DNA of 64,000 nucleotides from Planctobacterium marinum (GTDB taxonomy: Bacteria; Pseudomonadota; Gammaproteobacteria; Enterobacterales; Alteromonadaceae): the NCBI RefSeq assembly GCF_020687805.1, contig NZ_JAJEWQ010000009.1, positions 62,001 to 126,000 on the forward strand. The letters run 5' to 3'. Positions within the stretch are counted from its first letter, which is position 1; each line of letters starts with the position of its first letter. Positions 54,102-63,667 of the stretch are shown piece after piece. The notes beneath the pieces are model-generated. The model worked only from the letters and a program-made list of their open reading frames with translations. It did not search any database and was not told where the DNA came from. The position numbers and the translations under genes were made by a program.

Positions 54102-54242
54102 TTAGTCTTTCACATGCCAAAAATAAACGTAAAGCAGCCCGCTACAAAACAATAGAATGGTAACCAGTAACGGCTCACATAGCCCATAATTCCAACACCG
54201 ATTGCATCCAGCCAATAAAGCAACGCCTAAACTGCCCACTAT
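54102..54242 (-). pseudogene. Truncated copy of the small membrane protein at 54859-55110
   Basis: The last 28 codons read 'YGLCEPLLVTILLFCSGLLY' then 'VYFWHVKD' and stop, nearly identical to the end of the 54859 gene ('YGLSEPLLVTILLFCSGMLY', 'VYFWFVKD'). DNA identity is high over about 90 bp. Upstream the similarity fades and an in-frame TAG occurs, so only the 3' part remains. Confidence 0.65.
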
Positions 54243-54515
54243 CTATTTGCGATATTACACGCGCTACAGTGTCATGAAGTGGCAAGCCGCTTTTGAATAA
54301 TCCCTTAACGGCAAATGTAATATAAGATCACAGACGCTTACTATCATCCAGGATTGTTAGCGATTCAAACCTCAACTAAACGATTTATGTTCATGATCTT
54401 GCCCTTGGGTTCGATAGACACGAATATCCAACCTTAAGATGGTCCCTTGTATTAACTATAATAGTGCTTGCTTAACCAGGAATACTTGATACGCAATACA
54501 AGCAGCCAGGAATGA

Positions 54516-54791
54516 TTATGAATTATTTTGCACATTTTTAAGAATTACCTTGAACGCCAAAGCAGTGGCAAATAATCCCCATTTCGCCAATATTACAGCT
54601 GGAACAGCATACATCTCATACCCGAGGAAAATGGCTAAAGCGGCCCCTTCAACAATGCATGAAATTTCAAAAAAGGATTTCTAGTTCATATTCACGATGT
54701 TTTTTGCTTTCTGATAGGTTGTATATTGTTTAACAGGCCGTTCTTTAATAAATGAACATAAGCCTACAAACGAATTGGCCGTATCGCCTGG
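54516..54791 (-). pseudogene. Possible decayed membrane-protein gene
   Basis: A leftward frame of about 92 codons is broken only by TAG at 54683-54681. After the stop come 54 codons including the hydrophobic run 'GAALAIFLGYEMYAVPAVIL' and ending 'VILKNVQNNS'. Before it are charged residues 'SFIKERPVKQYTTYQKAKN'. There is no clear start codon or ribosome site. It reads like a lost small membrane protein, but chance cannot be excluded. Confidence 0.3.
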
Positions 54792-54858
54792 TCAACACAT
54801 AAGTACAATGGGCCGTATGATTGTCGACGAAATAAATTCATCACCGGAAATTTACTAT

Positions 54859-55110
54859 TTAGTCTTTCACAAACCAAAAATAAACATAAAGCATCCCACT
54901 ACAAAATAACAGAATGGTAACCAGTAAAGGCTCACTTAAACCATAACTGAATACCAGAGAACAAGACACCGATGCCAGGCATATGAGATACAAAACAATG
55001 CTCTTTTTTATCTTCCGCCAGGCTAATAACATCATATAAATGCTCAGTATTCCTAAAGCACAAGCAACCAGGTGCTTTCCACAATACAATGATGTAACGA
55101 TAGAAAACAT
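54859..55110 (-). CDS. Small three-helix membrane protein, probably 5'-frameshifted
   Basis: From ATG 55110 the frame codes 83 residues with three hydrophobic helices, ending 'SGMLYVYFWFVKD'. No ribosome site precedes this ATG. Its frame stays open upstream to 'NIREQTVVLCALFKLCAVLL', just next to an ATG at 55177 that has AAGGA before it but is one base out of frame. Removing one A from the run after that ATG would join them into a protein of about 105 residues, so this looks like a gene damaged by a single-base insertion. A truncated copy lies at 54102-54242. Confidence 0.5.
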   Translation of the reverse strand: MFSIVTSLYCGKHLVACALGILSIYMMLLAWRKIKKSIVLYLICLASVSCSLVFSYGLSEPLLVTILLFCSGMLYVYFWFVKD

Positions 55111-55177
55111 CAATAGTAAAACTGCACAAAGCTTGAATAAAGCGCAAAGTACAACTGTCTGTTCCCTGATATTTCAT

Positions 55178-55300
55178 TTCCTTGCTAATGTCGTTGAGTT
55201 AGATTGTAAATTTAAAGTTTGTGTCGCCCATTGACACAACACCAAAAAAGGCAAATATTCCCCCTTGCGATTTATGGTAAAGTACAGGTTTTCCTCAGGC
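55178..55300. repeat. Duplicate of the microcin leader module, with degenerate lux-box-like site
   Basis: This segment aligns with 53683-53815: both have a CCTTGC(C/T)AA ribosome region, the palindrome TGTGTC(AA/GC)CCATTGACACA (55220-55238 here), 'GGCAAATA' and 'AAGTACAGGTTTTC'. The lux-box-like site (55270-55289) keeps its right arm GTACAGGT but has lost the left arm. It is a copy of the promoter and leader placed before the frameshifted membrane protein gene. The rest, to 55527, has no gene I can support. Confidence 0.65.
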
Positions 55301-55527
55301 AGAATGCTCCGTCTGCATTAAGGATGGCCATATACCTTTCTAGATTGGCAAGGGGTCAATGTTGATGGCATTAATTGGTCCTCGATGCCCGGCAACACTC
55401 GCTAAATACACAAACAGTATAATTTTTGCGCTCCCCAAAAAATGACGGGTAAGCATATTTTGCTTAAAAACCTAACAATGCCCCTACCATTGCAAAGAAC
55501 CGCAATAAATATACATCTATCGTTTTT

Positions 55528-55755
55528 TCAGCCACCGTCTGCCTGCCCCTTTCGTCTCTGAATAAACAATACCTCCAAAAATAAGGTCAGGCAGAACACC
55601 GGAATATACCAGGGCACCACCTCCCAAAAAGCCGATTCAGACTTATCAGTGAAGTAATCAAGTAAACTTGCCAGCAATGCCAATGTACATGCACCAAATG
55701 CGATATAAATGATAATTTCCACGTACTGATCCTTTATCGCTGGTCTCTTGATCAT
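55528..55755 (-). CDS. Small two-helix membrane protein
   Basis: This 75-residue protein has a very strong GGGGGAG ribosome site before ATG 55755. Hydrophobic segments are 'VEIIIYIAFGACTLALLASLL' (in part) and 'WYIPVFCLTLFLEVLFI', with a basic tail 'QRRKGQADGG'. Its size and layout are like the immunity-like protein at 53033-53245, though the sequences are not clearly alike. It is divergent from the gene at 55863; the lux-box-like site C lies between them. Confidence 0.65.
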   Translation of the reverse strand: MIKRPAIKDQYVEIIIYIAFGACTLALLASLLDYFTDKSESAFWEVVPWYIPVFCLTLFLEVLFIQRRKGQADGG

Positions 55756-55829
55756 GGATTTACTCCCCCAATAATATCGTTTACTCTGCTACTCAATCCG
55801 TCATTCTATTTCGTTGTTGCTGGTATGTA

Positions 55830-55849
55830 ACCTGTACCGAAGTACAGTT
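55830..55849. promoter_or_regulatory. Lux-box-like palindrome C
   Basis: ACCTGTAC-CGAA-GTACAGTT lies 14 bp before the ATG at 55863 and 75 bp before the divergent ATG at 55755. It is identical to the site before the GspE-like gene. With the usual -42 spacing a rightward transcript would start after the ATG at 55863, so it more naturally serves the leftward gene or acts as a repressor site, or the protein starts downstream. Confidence 0.5.
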
Positions 55850-55862
55850 TTTGCTTGTTTTG

Positions 55863-57281
55863 ATGTGCGCCAAAACACTAGAATATTCGCGTTACACCTC
55901 AAGAGATAGTGCATTGCAATTCATAAAAGAACCCTCAAAGGTTGAGCCAGCTACCAGAGTGCCGGTGAAAAAGAGCCCTCTGATCATGATTTTTTTGGTA
56001 ATATTTGCTGTTTATCTTTGCTCTCCGATTATGACGTCCTTTGACTCGAGGTGGAGTGTGCACACCAGCCTGAGTCTTTGGCATGAGGGCAATGCAAACC
56101 TGAACGAATACCAGTCCCTACTAGAAACGCAAAACCACTACGCAATAGAGAAAATAAACCACAGTTATTACTCTATTTTCCCGGTGGGAACCTCATTGTT
56201 GTCAATGCCATTCGTGGTGATTGCTGACGAAATTTTTAGCTGGACAATGCGCCACTCAGAAATGGCCAAAAACAGTGCAATCGAAATTTTGGCAGCCCGA
56301 GGAATAGAGACTGACAATCCGACGTTGATTCATATCCATCCACTAATAGAAAAGGTAATTGCCAGTTTTTTTACTGCTCTATGCTGTGTTTTTATGTATC
56401 TGATCGCGAGACATTATTTAACCTTGTCAGGTTCCTTGATGTTTGCCACATTATTTGCGTTTGGAACCGCAGCCTGGTCCACAACGAGCAGAGCCTTGTG
56501 GCAACATGGGCCTTCTATGTTATTGTTAGCCATAAGCCTGTACCTGCTTATTCAAGCTAAAAACAATGTAAAACTCGTCAAATTTATAGCGATACCACTC
56601 GCTCTGGCATTTATCGTCCGCCCCACCAATGCGATCCCCATTGTCTTTTTTATGCTGTACATAGGCCTAAATCATCGCTCGGAGTTTTTTCGCTTTATCG
56701 CCGTTGCAGTGCCATTCGCCCTGTGTTTTTTTATTTTCAATTACCTGAGCTTTGATTCACTATTGCCAGGCTATTACAACTCCGGCAGAGTGTTTGCCAG
56801 CGAACACTTTGTGGAGGCAATGGCTGGAAACCTGATAAGCCCGGCCAGAGGGCTTTTGATTTACAGCCCTTTTCTTTGTGTGGCTTTATATCATTTGCTG
56901 TGCCGTTCAAGGTTTGACAAACGCAGTTTAGATGGCTACTTCGCGCTGATAATTGTTTGCCACTGGATAGTTATTTCCAGCTTTCCTCATTGGTGGGGTG
57001 GGCATGCTTATGGCCCAAGATTTTTTTCTGACGTTTTACCCTTTCTGTTTTATTTTTTGATTTTCCCAATGAAACACATCCTGCAGTCTGAACGTTTTTT
57101 GAAACCAGCATTTGTGCTTTTTTATTTACTTGGAATTGCATCAGTGTTGATTAATTTCCGAGGAGCCTGGCACAAAGACGTTTATTTATGGAATACCAGC
57201 CCAACAGATATAAGCAAATCTCCGGAACGCATCTGGTCCTGGCAAGACGCTCAGTTTCTCAGAAAGTCTGCCGAAGATTAG
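55863..57281 (+). CDS. Polytopic membrane protein, GT-C glycosyltransferase-like
   Basis: This protein of 472 residues from ATG 55863 has about ten membrane helices. A TTG four codons earlier or ATG 55986 are other possible starts, and none has a strong ribosome site. After the first helix is 'SFDSRWSVHTSLSLWHEGN', an acidic first-loop pattern like those of GT-C enzymes, and later 'PARGLLIYSPF' and 'HWWGGHAYGPRFFSDVLP'. Related uncharacterised proteins are annotated as dolichyl-phosphate-mannose-type mannosyltransferases. Lipid-linked sugar transfer is possible but not shown. Confidence 0.7.
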   Translation: MCAKTLEYSRYTSRDSALQFIKEPSKVEPATRVPVKKSPLIMIFLVIFAVYLCSPIMTSFDSRWSVHTSLSLWHEGNANLNEYQSLLETQNHYAIEKINHSYYSIFPVGTSLLSMPFVVIADEIFSWTMRHSEMAKNSAIEILAARGIETDNPTLIHIHPLIEKVIASFFTALCCVFMYLIARHYLTLSGSLMFATLFAFGTAAWSTTSRALWQHGPSMLLLAISLYLLIQAKNNVKLVKFIAIPLALAFIVRPTNAIPIVFFMLYIGLNHRSEFFRFIAVAVPFALCFFIFNYLSFDSLLPGYYNSGRVFASEHFVEAMAGNLISPARGLLIYSPFLCVALYHLLCRSRFDKRSLDGYFALIIVCHWIVISSFPHWWGGHAYGPRFFSDVLPFLFYFLIFPMKHILQSERFLKPAFVLFYLLGIASVLINFRGAWHKDVYLWNTSPTDISKSPERIWSWQDAQFLRKSAED

Positions 57282-57435
57282 ACTTTAACCTGTAACTTGA
57301 TGCCACTTACAAATACTCACCGTATTCCTCAACGCCGTCGAGCATGATTAGTTTTGCCCAGTAACTTAAACCTGTGTCATAGTGACAGTTACGAAATATG
57401 AAGAAATGAATACTCACTTCGCGCTTTGATAAGCA

Positions 57436-57455
57436 ACCTGTACCGAAGTACAGTT
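57436..57455 (+). promoter_or_regulatory. Lux-box-like palindrome D with fitting -10 box
   Basis: ACCTGTAC-CGAA-GTACAGTT, identical to site C, lies 61 bp before ATG 57517. A GATAAA (57475-57480) follows at a distance that puts the predicted start near 57487, about 42 bp from the palindrome centre. This is the classic arrangement of LuxR-activated promoters such as luxI of Vibrio fischeri. Confidence 0.6.
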
Positions 57456-57516
57456 TTGCACGTTGCGCATTGACGATAAACTGAGCAATCGGAATAACTT
57501 TTGATAAGGAATCGTC

Positions 57517-59828
57517 ATGAAAGTAGTAAGCTCAGCTATAGTTAACAGTGTTATTGCTCATGAAATAAAACTAACAACAGAGGAATGCATTTACAGAATG
57601 ATTAATGACCAGGTTCGACAAGATGATCTTCTGAAAAAAATCGACGGTTACCTTGAACAACACGAAACGTTGATGGATGCCTATCAGAAGTTAGAGCCCA
57701 TCATCCTTAAGTTGTTTGGGGCCGAGCGCATGAGTATCTTTCAGCGCCGCCGTCAGCATCAGGATCTGGTCGCCCGATTTAAAACCGGCAATGAAATTCG
57801 CGAAATCAAAGTAGCTATCAGTCCGCAATCAATTGCGGGTTATGTTGCACTGAGCCAGTTACCCTTAATCATTAACGACCCATACAACGCCGAAGAGCTC
57901 AGAGACATTCACCCTCGCCTTAAATTCGCAGACAAATTCGATAAGTCCAGCTCGTTTAAAACGAAAAGCATTTTATGTGTACCGATCATGAATGCCGGTG
58001 TCATACTCGGGGTGATGCAGGTGATCAACAAACAACGCGGCGATTTTAACGACGCTGATTTGCGCCTGGGTAAAGGCCTTGCGGATATGCTGGGCAACAA
58101 ATTCCGGTTTGAGTTAGGAGGCACAAAACAACCTTTCCAATACCTGGTACACAGAGGATTGATTCAGGAATCTGTACTGGACCCGCTGATTGAAAGTTGT
58201 AAGGACCAAAAACATCTGATTCAGCGATTAACTTCAGAACATCGCATCCCGGAAAACGAAATAGGCCAGGCGCTGTCGATTCACTATCAGGTGCCCTGGC
58301 TGGACTATTTGCCTGATAAATATCATCTGTTCCAGAACGAAAGCCGGTTAAATGCTTCCTACCTGAAACGCAACCTGGTCGCCGTGATTGCCGATACCAG
58401 AGAAAACCCGATTGTAATCATGGCTGAACCCAATAATGCTGCGTTGTTGATGGAAGTGGAATCGGCATTAGGTATAGAGCATTACGAAATCTCGGTGGGG
58501 CTACCCAATACCGTGCTGCAATACCTCGGTGAAGCCACCGCGGTGACAGCAAGGGTCCCGGCGAGATGGACGAAATTCTCGATGAGATCAGCACCAGCTC
58601 CGATGAACATGAAGAACTGGTGGATGAATTATCTGACGATGCTCCCGCAGTGGTGCGCCTGGTGAGCCGTATCTTGCATGATGCCAAACGTATTAACGCT
58701 TCAGATATACACATAGATGCCGAAAAAGGCGGACCCACCCGCGTCAGAATGCGTGTTGATGGTGTGTGCCGCGATATCACTCAGTTACCGGCATCCCACC
58801 ACAGTGCCGTGATAGCGCGCATCAAAATTATGGCCAATCTCAATATTGCTGAAAAACGCGTTCCTCAGGATGGAAAACTGGCCTTCCGAATGCAGGGCAA
58901 ACCGGTCGAAGTGCGGGTTGCCACCATTCCCACGGTAGCGGGTGAAGGCGTGGTTATGCGTATCCTGGCGGCCGGTGGCGCTATGCCGATGGATAAGATG
59001 AATCTGAGTCCGCGCAATACCGACATGCTCAAAACCATGATAGTTAAGCCGCATGGTATTTTGCTGGTTGTGGGTCCGACAGGTTCAGGTAAAACCACAA
59101 CACTGCATGCCATACTAGGCCATTTAAACACCCCTGAGAAAAAGATCTGGACGGCCGAAGATCCGGTAGAAATCACCCAACCAGGCTTGCAGCAAGTTCA
59201 GGTGAGCCCCAAAATTGGCTTTACCTTTGCCAACGCCTTGAGAGCTTTTTTACGGGCCGATCCTGATATTATTCTGATTGGTGAAATGCGGGACAAAGAA
59301 ACCGCCCATGCCGGTATCGAAGCTTCGCTAACCGGTCACCTCGTATTATCCACACTGCATACCAACTCCGCACCGGAAACCATTACCCGTTTATTAGATC
59401 TCGGCCTGGATCCGGTTAACTTTTCAGATGCTTGTGTCGGTATCTTAGCGCAACGCCTGATCAGAACCCTATGCAAGAACTGTAAAGAGGAATATCCGGC
59501 CACCGACGCGGAAGTGGGATTTGTAAAACGTCAATATGGCGAAGATAAACTCGAAGAGATTGGCTTTAAAGAACCATTAAAGTTACACCGCGGTAAAGGC
59601 TGCGAAGAATGCGGTGGAACCGGTTATAAGGGCCGTACCGGCGTGCATGAATTGCTCACCATGACTCCGGAATTACGAGCTCTCGTGTATAAAGAAGCAT
59701 CGGTTTCAGCCATGGCGAAACAAGCCACCACAGACGGCATGCGAACCCTGGTTCAGGACGGCCTGTACAAAGTACTTAAGGGTGATACCGATATCGCCCA
59801 GGTGCAGATAATTTCAGGGGTTGAATAG
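57517..59828 (+). pseudogene. GspE/PilB-type secretion ATPase with N-terminal GAF-like domain, frameshifted
   Basis: One gene is split by a -1 type frameshift near 58538-58548. The first frame (ATG 57517, AAGGA upstream) codes a GAF-like domain ('SILCVPIMNAGVILGVMQVIN') and an MshEN-like N-domain to 'VLQYLGEATA', then runs into nonsense. The next frame resumes as 'DSKGPGEMDEILDEI' and codes the ATPase: 'RINASDIHIDAE', Walker A 'GPTGSGKTTT', 'DPDIILIGEMRD', the His box and a zinc Cys cluster 'CKNCKEEY...CEECGGTGYKGR'. Restored length is about 770 residues. An internal ATG at 58566 could still give a 420-residue ATPase. I see no slippery heptamer. Genuine loss and a sequencing error are both possible. 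Confidence 0.8.
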
Positions 59829-59859
59829 CACATTTCCCAATTTGAAAACTTAATATAGA

Positions 59860-59884
59860 GGGAAAGACCAGGTCTTTCCCTTTT
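59860..59884 (+). terminator. Bidirectional terminator after the GspE-like gene
   Basis: GGGAAAGACC-A-GGTCTTTCCC is followed by TTTTA on the plus strand and preceded by a partial A/T run. It ends the ATPase transcript and touches the stop codon of the convergent gene at 59883. Confidence 0.8.
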
Positions 59885-62800
59885 AGTTTGTACTACTGGT
59901 AATTGTGGTGATCAACTCGGAGTTTTCATCACCTGTGTTGTATACACCATCAGGACCTGGCGTATAATCTGAGTGCACCATGTCCAGCAAGCCATCACCA
60001 TTTAAATCAATGGGATAAGCCTTCTCGCCCCAGTATCTTTGTGGTTGTAACAAAGTAGGGTCCTGTACTTCAAAAGTTCTGTCGGCCTTTCTGATATAAA
60101 GGTACGGCGAGTTCTCATCAATATAGGCAGAACCTGCCATTATCAAATCTTTCAGACCGTCGTTATTCATATCCGCAAATATCAATGGCAATGGCATGTT
60201 GATATTGCGACCATAAAAAGAATAGATTTCGGTGGTTAAAGACTGATCAGCAAAATAGGTATCGGTTTCATCGGTAAATTCACCATTACAATCACTGATA
60301 AGTGCTTGTAAATACCTGCCGGTGTTACCCGCCGACGGATCAGCGTTAGTATTGCCACGCTCATGTGCCAGCACCAGATCTTTGGCACCGTCACCGTTGA
60401 GATCGCCTACAACCAAAGACTTCACATAGGTGTAGTCATCGTTCCACTCGACGCCAGGCAAGTGATGCACGTCCTGTTTTCTGAAATATCCAGAACCATT
60501 GTTGTAGGCTATTTTATTAAAATTGAATTCCTGATTATTATCGATGCGTTTTAATCGTCCCATGACCAAATCAGGAAAACCATCGCCATTCATATCTTCC
60601 AGTTTGTGATAAATGTATCGCCAGTAATATTGATACTGCTCACCTCCGTGAAGAATCTCTGTGGCGATTCGATTATCGTAATCTACGCTGAAATTGCCAC
60701 TGCCATCATTTATGAGAAAGTGCCCCACGATGTTGTCGTAACCACCGCCACTTTCAACAAAGACATCAATATCATCATCGCCGTCAATATCACCCCAGGT
60801 AACGCCTTTACTGTGAATATGATCATTGCCGGTTGATGCAAGATAGGCTTCTGCCAACTGGGTGGAAACCGTGTACTTGCCTTCCTCATTGCTCATCAGC
60901 ACAACCGGGGGCTCGCCGTAATAACCACCGCTTGGTGCTTGTCCGCGATCCAGGTTACCTCCATCCATAATGACAAAGTCCACCATGCCATCGCCATTAA
61001 AGTCTGCTGTAGCCGCCTTTGGTGCATGGATGCTGACCTCAGTATCGAGGTAATTAGAAGTGACATCAGTAAAACTACCATCACCATTGCTTTGCAGGAA
61101 AATCAGCGCCGATGGCTCCAGTGAGTTATTGTCTTCACCACCTACCAGCAAATCGGTCAGTTGATCATCGTTTAAATCACCGGCATACAGGTATTGGTCC
61201 GCCAGGCCCAGCGCAGAAAAATTAGATGCCGATTCAGTGGTATAGGTAAACTGATTAACATTGACGTCTAAATTTAATGGCTCGGGTGCCTGGCACTGCA
61301 GATTAAACACAACTTCCGAGGATAGATTAATAATGCTGACCGTAATTGTATCAGACGCGGTGTTGCCGTCAGCATCAGTAACCTGCACTTGCAATACTGC
61401 ATCTTCACTCGCATCAACTTCTGGAGCAACCACGGTTACGGTGAAAAGATCAGTGTCTGAAAGTTCTAATGAAACGCCAGACAATTGGCTCCAGCTAACC
61501 TGATTTAATCGATTATCAGGATCCACCGCTGTAGCAGTTAATTGCAGGGAATCTCCTTCGTAAAGATCAACATCGTCCGGAGCTGTAACGTTAATCTCCC
61601 ATTCACTACCTGGATCGGTAGGCTCATCAGGTCCATCTTCATCGTTATTCAATACATAAAGCGTTAACTTATCTGTCAAACTATAGCCATTGGCATCCTC
61701 TACAGTTACCAGAACTTCATGCAATAAATCTTCTTCTATAGCATCAAAAGTAACGTTGGTAGACAAGAGTTCAGGGGTCTCAAAATAAACACCACTTTCA
61801 GTGAACGTACTCCAGCGAACTGAAGTAAATACATTGTCAGCATCCACCAGGGTTGCATCTAGTAAGGCCGTCTCATCTTCTGTTACTGTAACGTCATCGC
61901 CGGCATCCAGATAAATATCGTTTTGACTCGCCAGAACTGAAACAGCAACATCCTGGTAGGCGCTATTACCACTCTGGTTACTGACAGTGATTCTGAATGT
62001 CAGTGTTTCTGATACGTCAAGATCGGGAGCATTTATTTGAATTCGCGGCGATTCCGGCTCAAATAAGGCAACAGTTGTACCAGATATTTGTTGCCACAAA
62101 TAGCTGATGGATTCACCCTCGGGATCTTGAGCGGAAGCTTCAAGCACCACTAATGAGTTCTCATAAACAAACAAGGATGTTTCGGTCTCAATGGAAGGAT
62201 CATACTCCTCCGGCACTGTAACTGGTGCAACCATTGCCATTCTGGTTGCGATAGGTGATGCTAACGGGATATCGGTATCCTGTTTGCCAAAGTGATGGCG
62301 CTCTGTCACTCCATCAGAACTGCGCAATATGTATTGATACTGGTTTGAGGCTCTCCTGACCGCGATATCAGCTTTTCCATCTCCGTCATAATCCGCCACA
62401 ACAGGAATATCAGTGCTTTGTTTACCAAAGTGATAGCGGCTGATGCTTTGGTCCCTGCTGTTTAATACATACCAATATTGATTAGAAGGACGACGCACCG
62501 CCACATCAGCTTTGCCGTCCCCATCGTAATCCGCTGGCACCGGAATATCTTCCACCTGTTTGCCAAAATTAAACCGTTGGATCTCACCATCGGAGCTATT
62601 CAGGATATACCACATTTGATTGGAAGCTCGGCGAACTGCCACATCAGCTTTACCGTCACCATCATAATCAGCCGGAACCGGGATATCTTCAGATTGTTTG
62701 CCAAAATTAATTCGTTGGATCTCACCATCGGAGCTGTTCAGGATATACCACATCTGATTGGATGGTCTTCTGACCGCGATATCTGTGATGCCATCGCCGT

Positions 62801-63161
62801 CATAATCCGCGGGAACCGGAATGTCATCGGCGTTTTTACCAAATTGAACTCGCTGTAACTCACCGTCAGAACTATTTTTTATGTACCAGTAAAAGTTAGA
62901 AGGGCGTCTGACTGCAACATCAGCGATACCGTCACCATCAAAATCGCCGTTAACAGGAATATCATTCTCGTGTTTACCGAATTGAAGCCGTTGTAACTCC
63001 CCATCTCCACTATTTTGAATGTACTGAAAATAGTTGCTGGCTCTTCTGACTGCGACATCCGCTTTACCGTCCCCGTCAAAATCCAGGTCAGTCGCATTCG
63101 AAGTGGTTGCACAAAATGCCGTAGCAATAAAAAGGAAGTGGCGAAGCAAGCCTTTGGTCAT
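59883..63161 (-). CDS. Large secreted FG-GAP/VCBS-repeat protein
   Basis: This 1092-residue exported protein has a signal peptide ending near 'CATTSNA'. Six tandem units of about 46 residues follow, each with 'D(F/Y)DGDG.(A/T)D(V/I)AVRR.SN' and 'FGK....DIP', that is, calcium-binding FG-GAP/VCBS blades (residues 25-310). Next are three immunoglobulin/PKD-like domains (about 320-640), then a second, more varied FG-GAP set with 'DLNDDQLTDLLVGG', 'DFNGDGMVDFVIMD', 'DMNGDGFPDLVMG', 'DLNGDGAKDLVLA' and 'DMNNDGLKDLIMA' to the end. It may form two propellers at the surface, for adhesion or polymer binding. No anchor or sorting motif is visible. Confidence 0.9.
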   Translation of the reverse strand: MTKGLLRHFLFIATAFCATTSNATDLDFDGDGKADVAVRRASNYFQYIQNSGDGELQRLQFGKHENDIPVNGDFDGDGIADVAVRRPSNFYWYIKNSSDGELQRVQFGKNADDIPVPADYDGDGITDIAVRRPSNQMWYILNSSDGEIQRINFGKQSEDIPVPADYDGDGKADVAVRRASNQMWYILNSSDGEIQRFNFGKQVEDIPVPADYDGDGKADVAVRRPSNQYWYVLNSRDQSISRYHFGKQSTDIPVVADYDGDGKADIAVRRASNQYQYILRSSDGVTERHHFGKQDTDIPLASPIATRMAMVAPVTVPEEYDPSIETETSLFVYENSLVVLEASAQDPEGESISYLWQQISGTTVALFEPESPRIQINAPDLDVSETLTFRITVSNQSGNSAYQDVAVSVLASQNDIYLDAGDDVTVTEDETALLDATLVDADNVFTSVRWSTFTESGVYFETPELLSTNVTFDAIEEDLLHEVLVTVEDANGYSLTDKLTLYVLNNDEDGPDEPTDPGSEWEINVTAPDDVDLYEGDSLQLTATAVDPDNRLNQVSWSQLSGVSLELSDTDLFTVTVVAPEVDASEDAVLQVQVTDADGNTASDTITVSIINLSSEVVFNLQCQAPEPLNLDVNVNQFTYTTESASNFSALGLADQYLYAGDLNDDQLTDLLVGGEDNNSLEPSALIFLQSNGDGSFTDVTSNYLDTEVSIHAPKAATADFNGDGMVDFVIMDGGNLDRGQAPSGGYYGEPPVVLMSNEEGKYTVSTQLAEAYLASTGNDHIHSKGVTWGDIDGDDDIDVFVESGGGYDNIVGHFLINDGSGNFSVDYDNRIATEILHGGEQYQYYWRYIYHKLEDMNGDGFPDLVMGRLKRIDNNQEFNFNKIAYNNGSGYFRKQDVHHLPGVEWNDDYTYVKSLVVGDLNGDGAKDLVLAHERGNTNADPSAGNTGRYLQALISDCNGEFTDETDTYFADQSLTTEIYSFYGRNINMPLPLIFADMNNDGLKDLIMAGSAYIDENSPYLYIRKADRTFEVQDPTLLQPQRYWGEKAYPIDLNGDGLLDMVHSDYTPGPDGVYNTGDENSELITTITSSTN

Positions 63162-63279
63162 CAGATTACGTCCCTATAATTTCTATCGAGGAATTTAAAA
63201 ACACAAAAGCGGGAGTATAGATTTTCACCGATTTAATGCAAGTTTCTCTGCATATTCAGCGGTATAGCAGCAGAGCAAT

Positions 63280-63576
63280 CTAATCATAACGTCGATAATA
63301 ATCCTCTCTGCCCCCACCAAATTTAAACTGATGAGTACCATCACAGAAAGGCTTGTTGCCGGTACCTGAACAACCGCAAAAGTGTTCCGTTTTTGTTTCT
63401 GTAGCGACATATTTGAAAGGCTGATACCGGGTTCCCTGATGTGTGCCATCGCAGAAAGGGACTGTGGCGGTTTTTCCGCAAGAGCACCAAAGATAGGTCT
63501 TGCCCTTTTCCACTTGTACCGCTACCGGGCGGTCATTTGAAGGTGAGTTGGGCGGAGTTGAACTTGACTGAGACAC
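63280..63576 (-). CDS. Double CDGSH iron-sulfur domain protein
   Basis: This 98-residue protein from GTG 63576 has two CDGSH-type motifs, 'CSCGKTATVPFCDGTH' and 'CGCSGTGNKPFCDGTH', each offering three Cys and one His for a 2Fe-2S cluster as in mitoNEET/Miner2 types. It ends with a basic tail. Role is unknown; relatives act in redox or iron handling. The start lacks a strong ribosome site. Confidence 0.9.
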   Translation of the reverse strand: MSQSSSTPPNSPSNDRPVAVQVEKGKTYLWCSCGKTATVPFCDGTHQGTRYQPFKYVATETKTEHFCGCSGTGNKPFCDGTHQFKFGGGREDYYRRYD

Positions 63577-63667
63577 TAACTTATTTCCATTAATTCTTGC
63601 CGATTTCTGGTAAAACCAGTCGTGAAATGGCTTAATACCCTAATTGCAGTTTTAGAATAAAAACAAA

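Larger units (their letters stand above)
53809..54858. other. 1-kb stretch with only decayed gene remnants
   Basis: No intact gene is seen between the microcin promoter and the membrane protein gene ending at 54859. It holds a C-terminal copy of that membrane protein (54102-54242) and a stop-interrupted membrane-protein frame (54516-54791). The parts 53830-54100 and 54250-54510 show nothing I can assign. Confidence 0.5.

Noticed and set aside
54932-55177. 81-residue protein starting at ATG 55177
   Set aside because: It has a ribosome site but a non-membrane, irregular composition, while the overlapping frame gives three clean helices and a duplicated C-terminus.
57517-58665. Programmed -1 frameshift in the GspE-like gene
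   Set aside because: No slippery heptamer or downstream pseudoknot was evident; a simple one-base loss explains it better.
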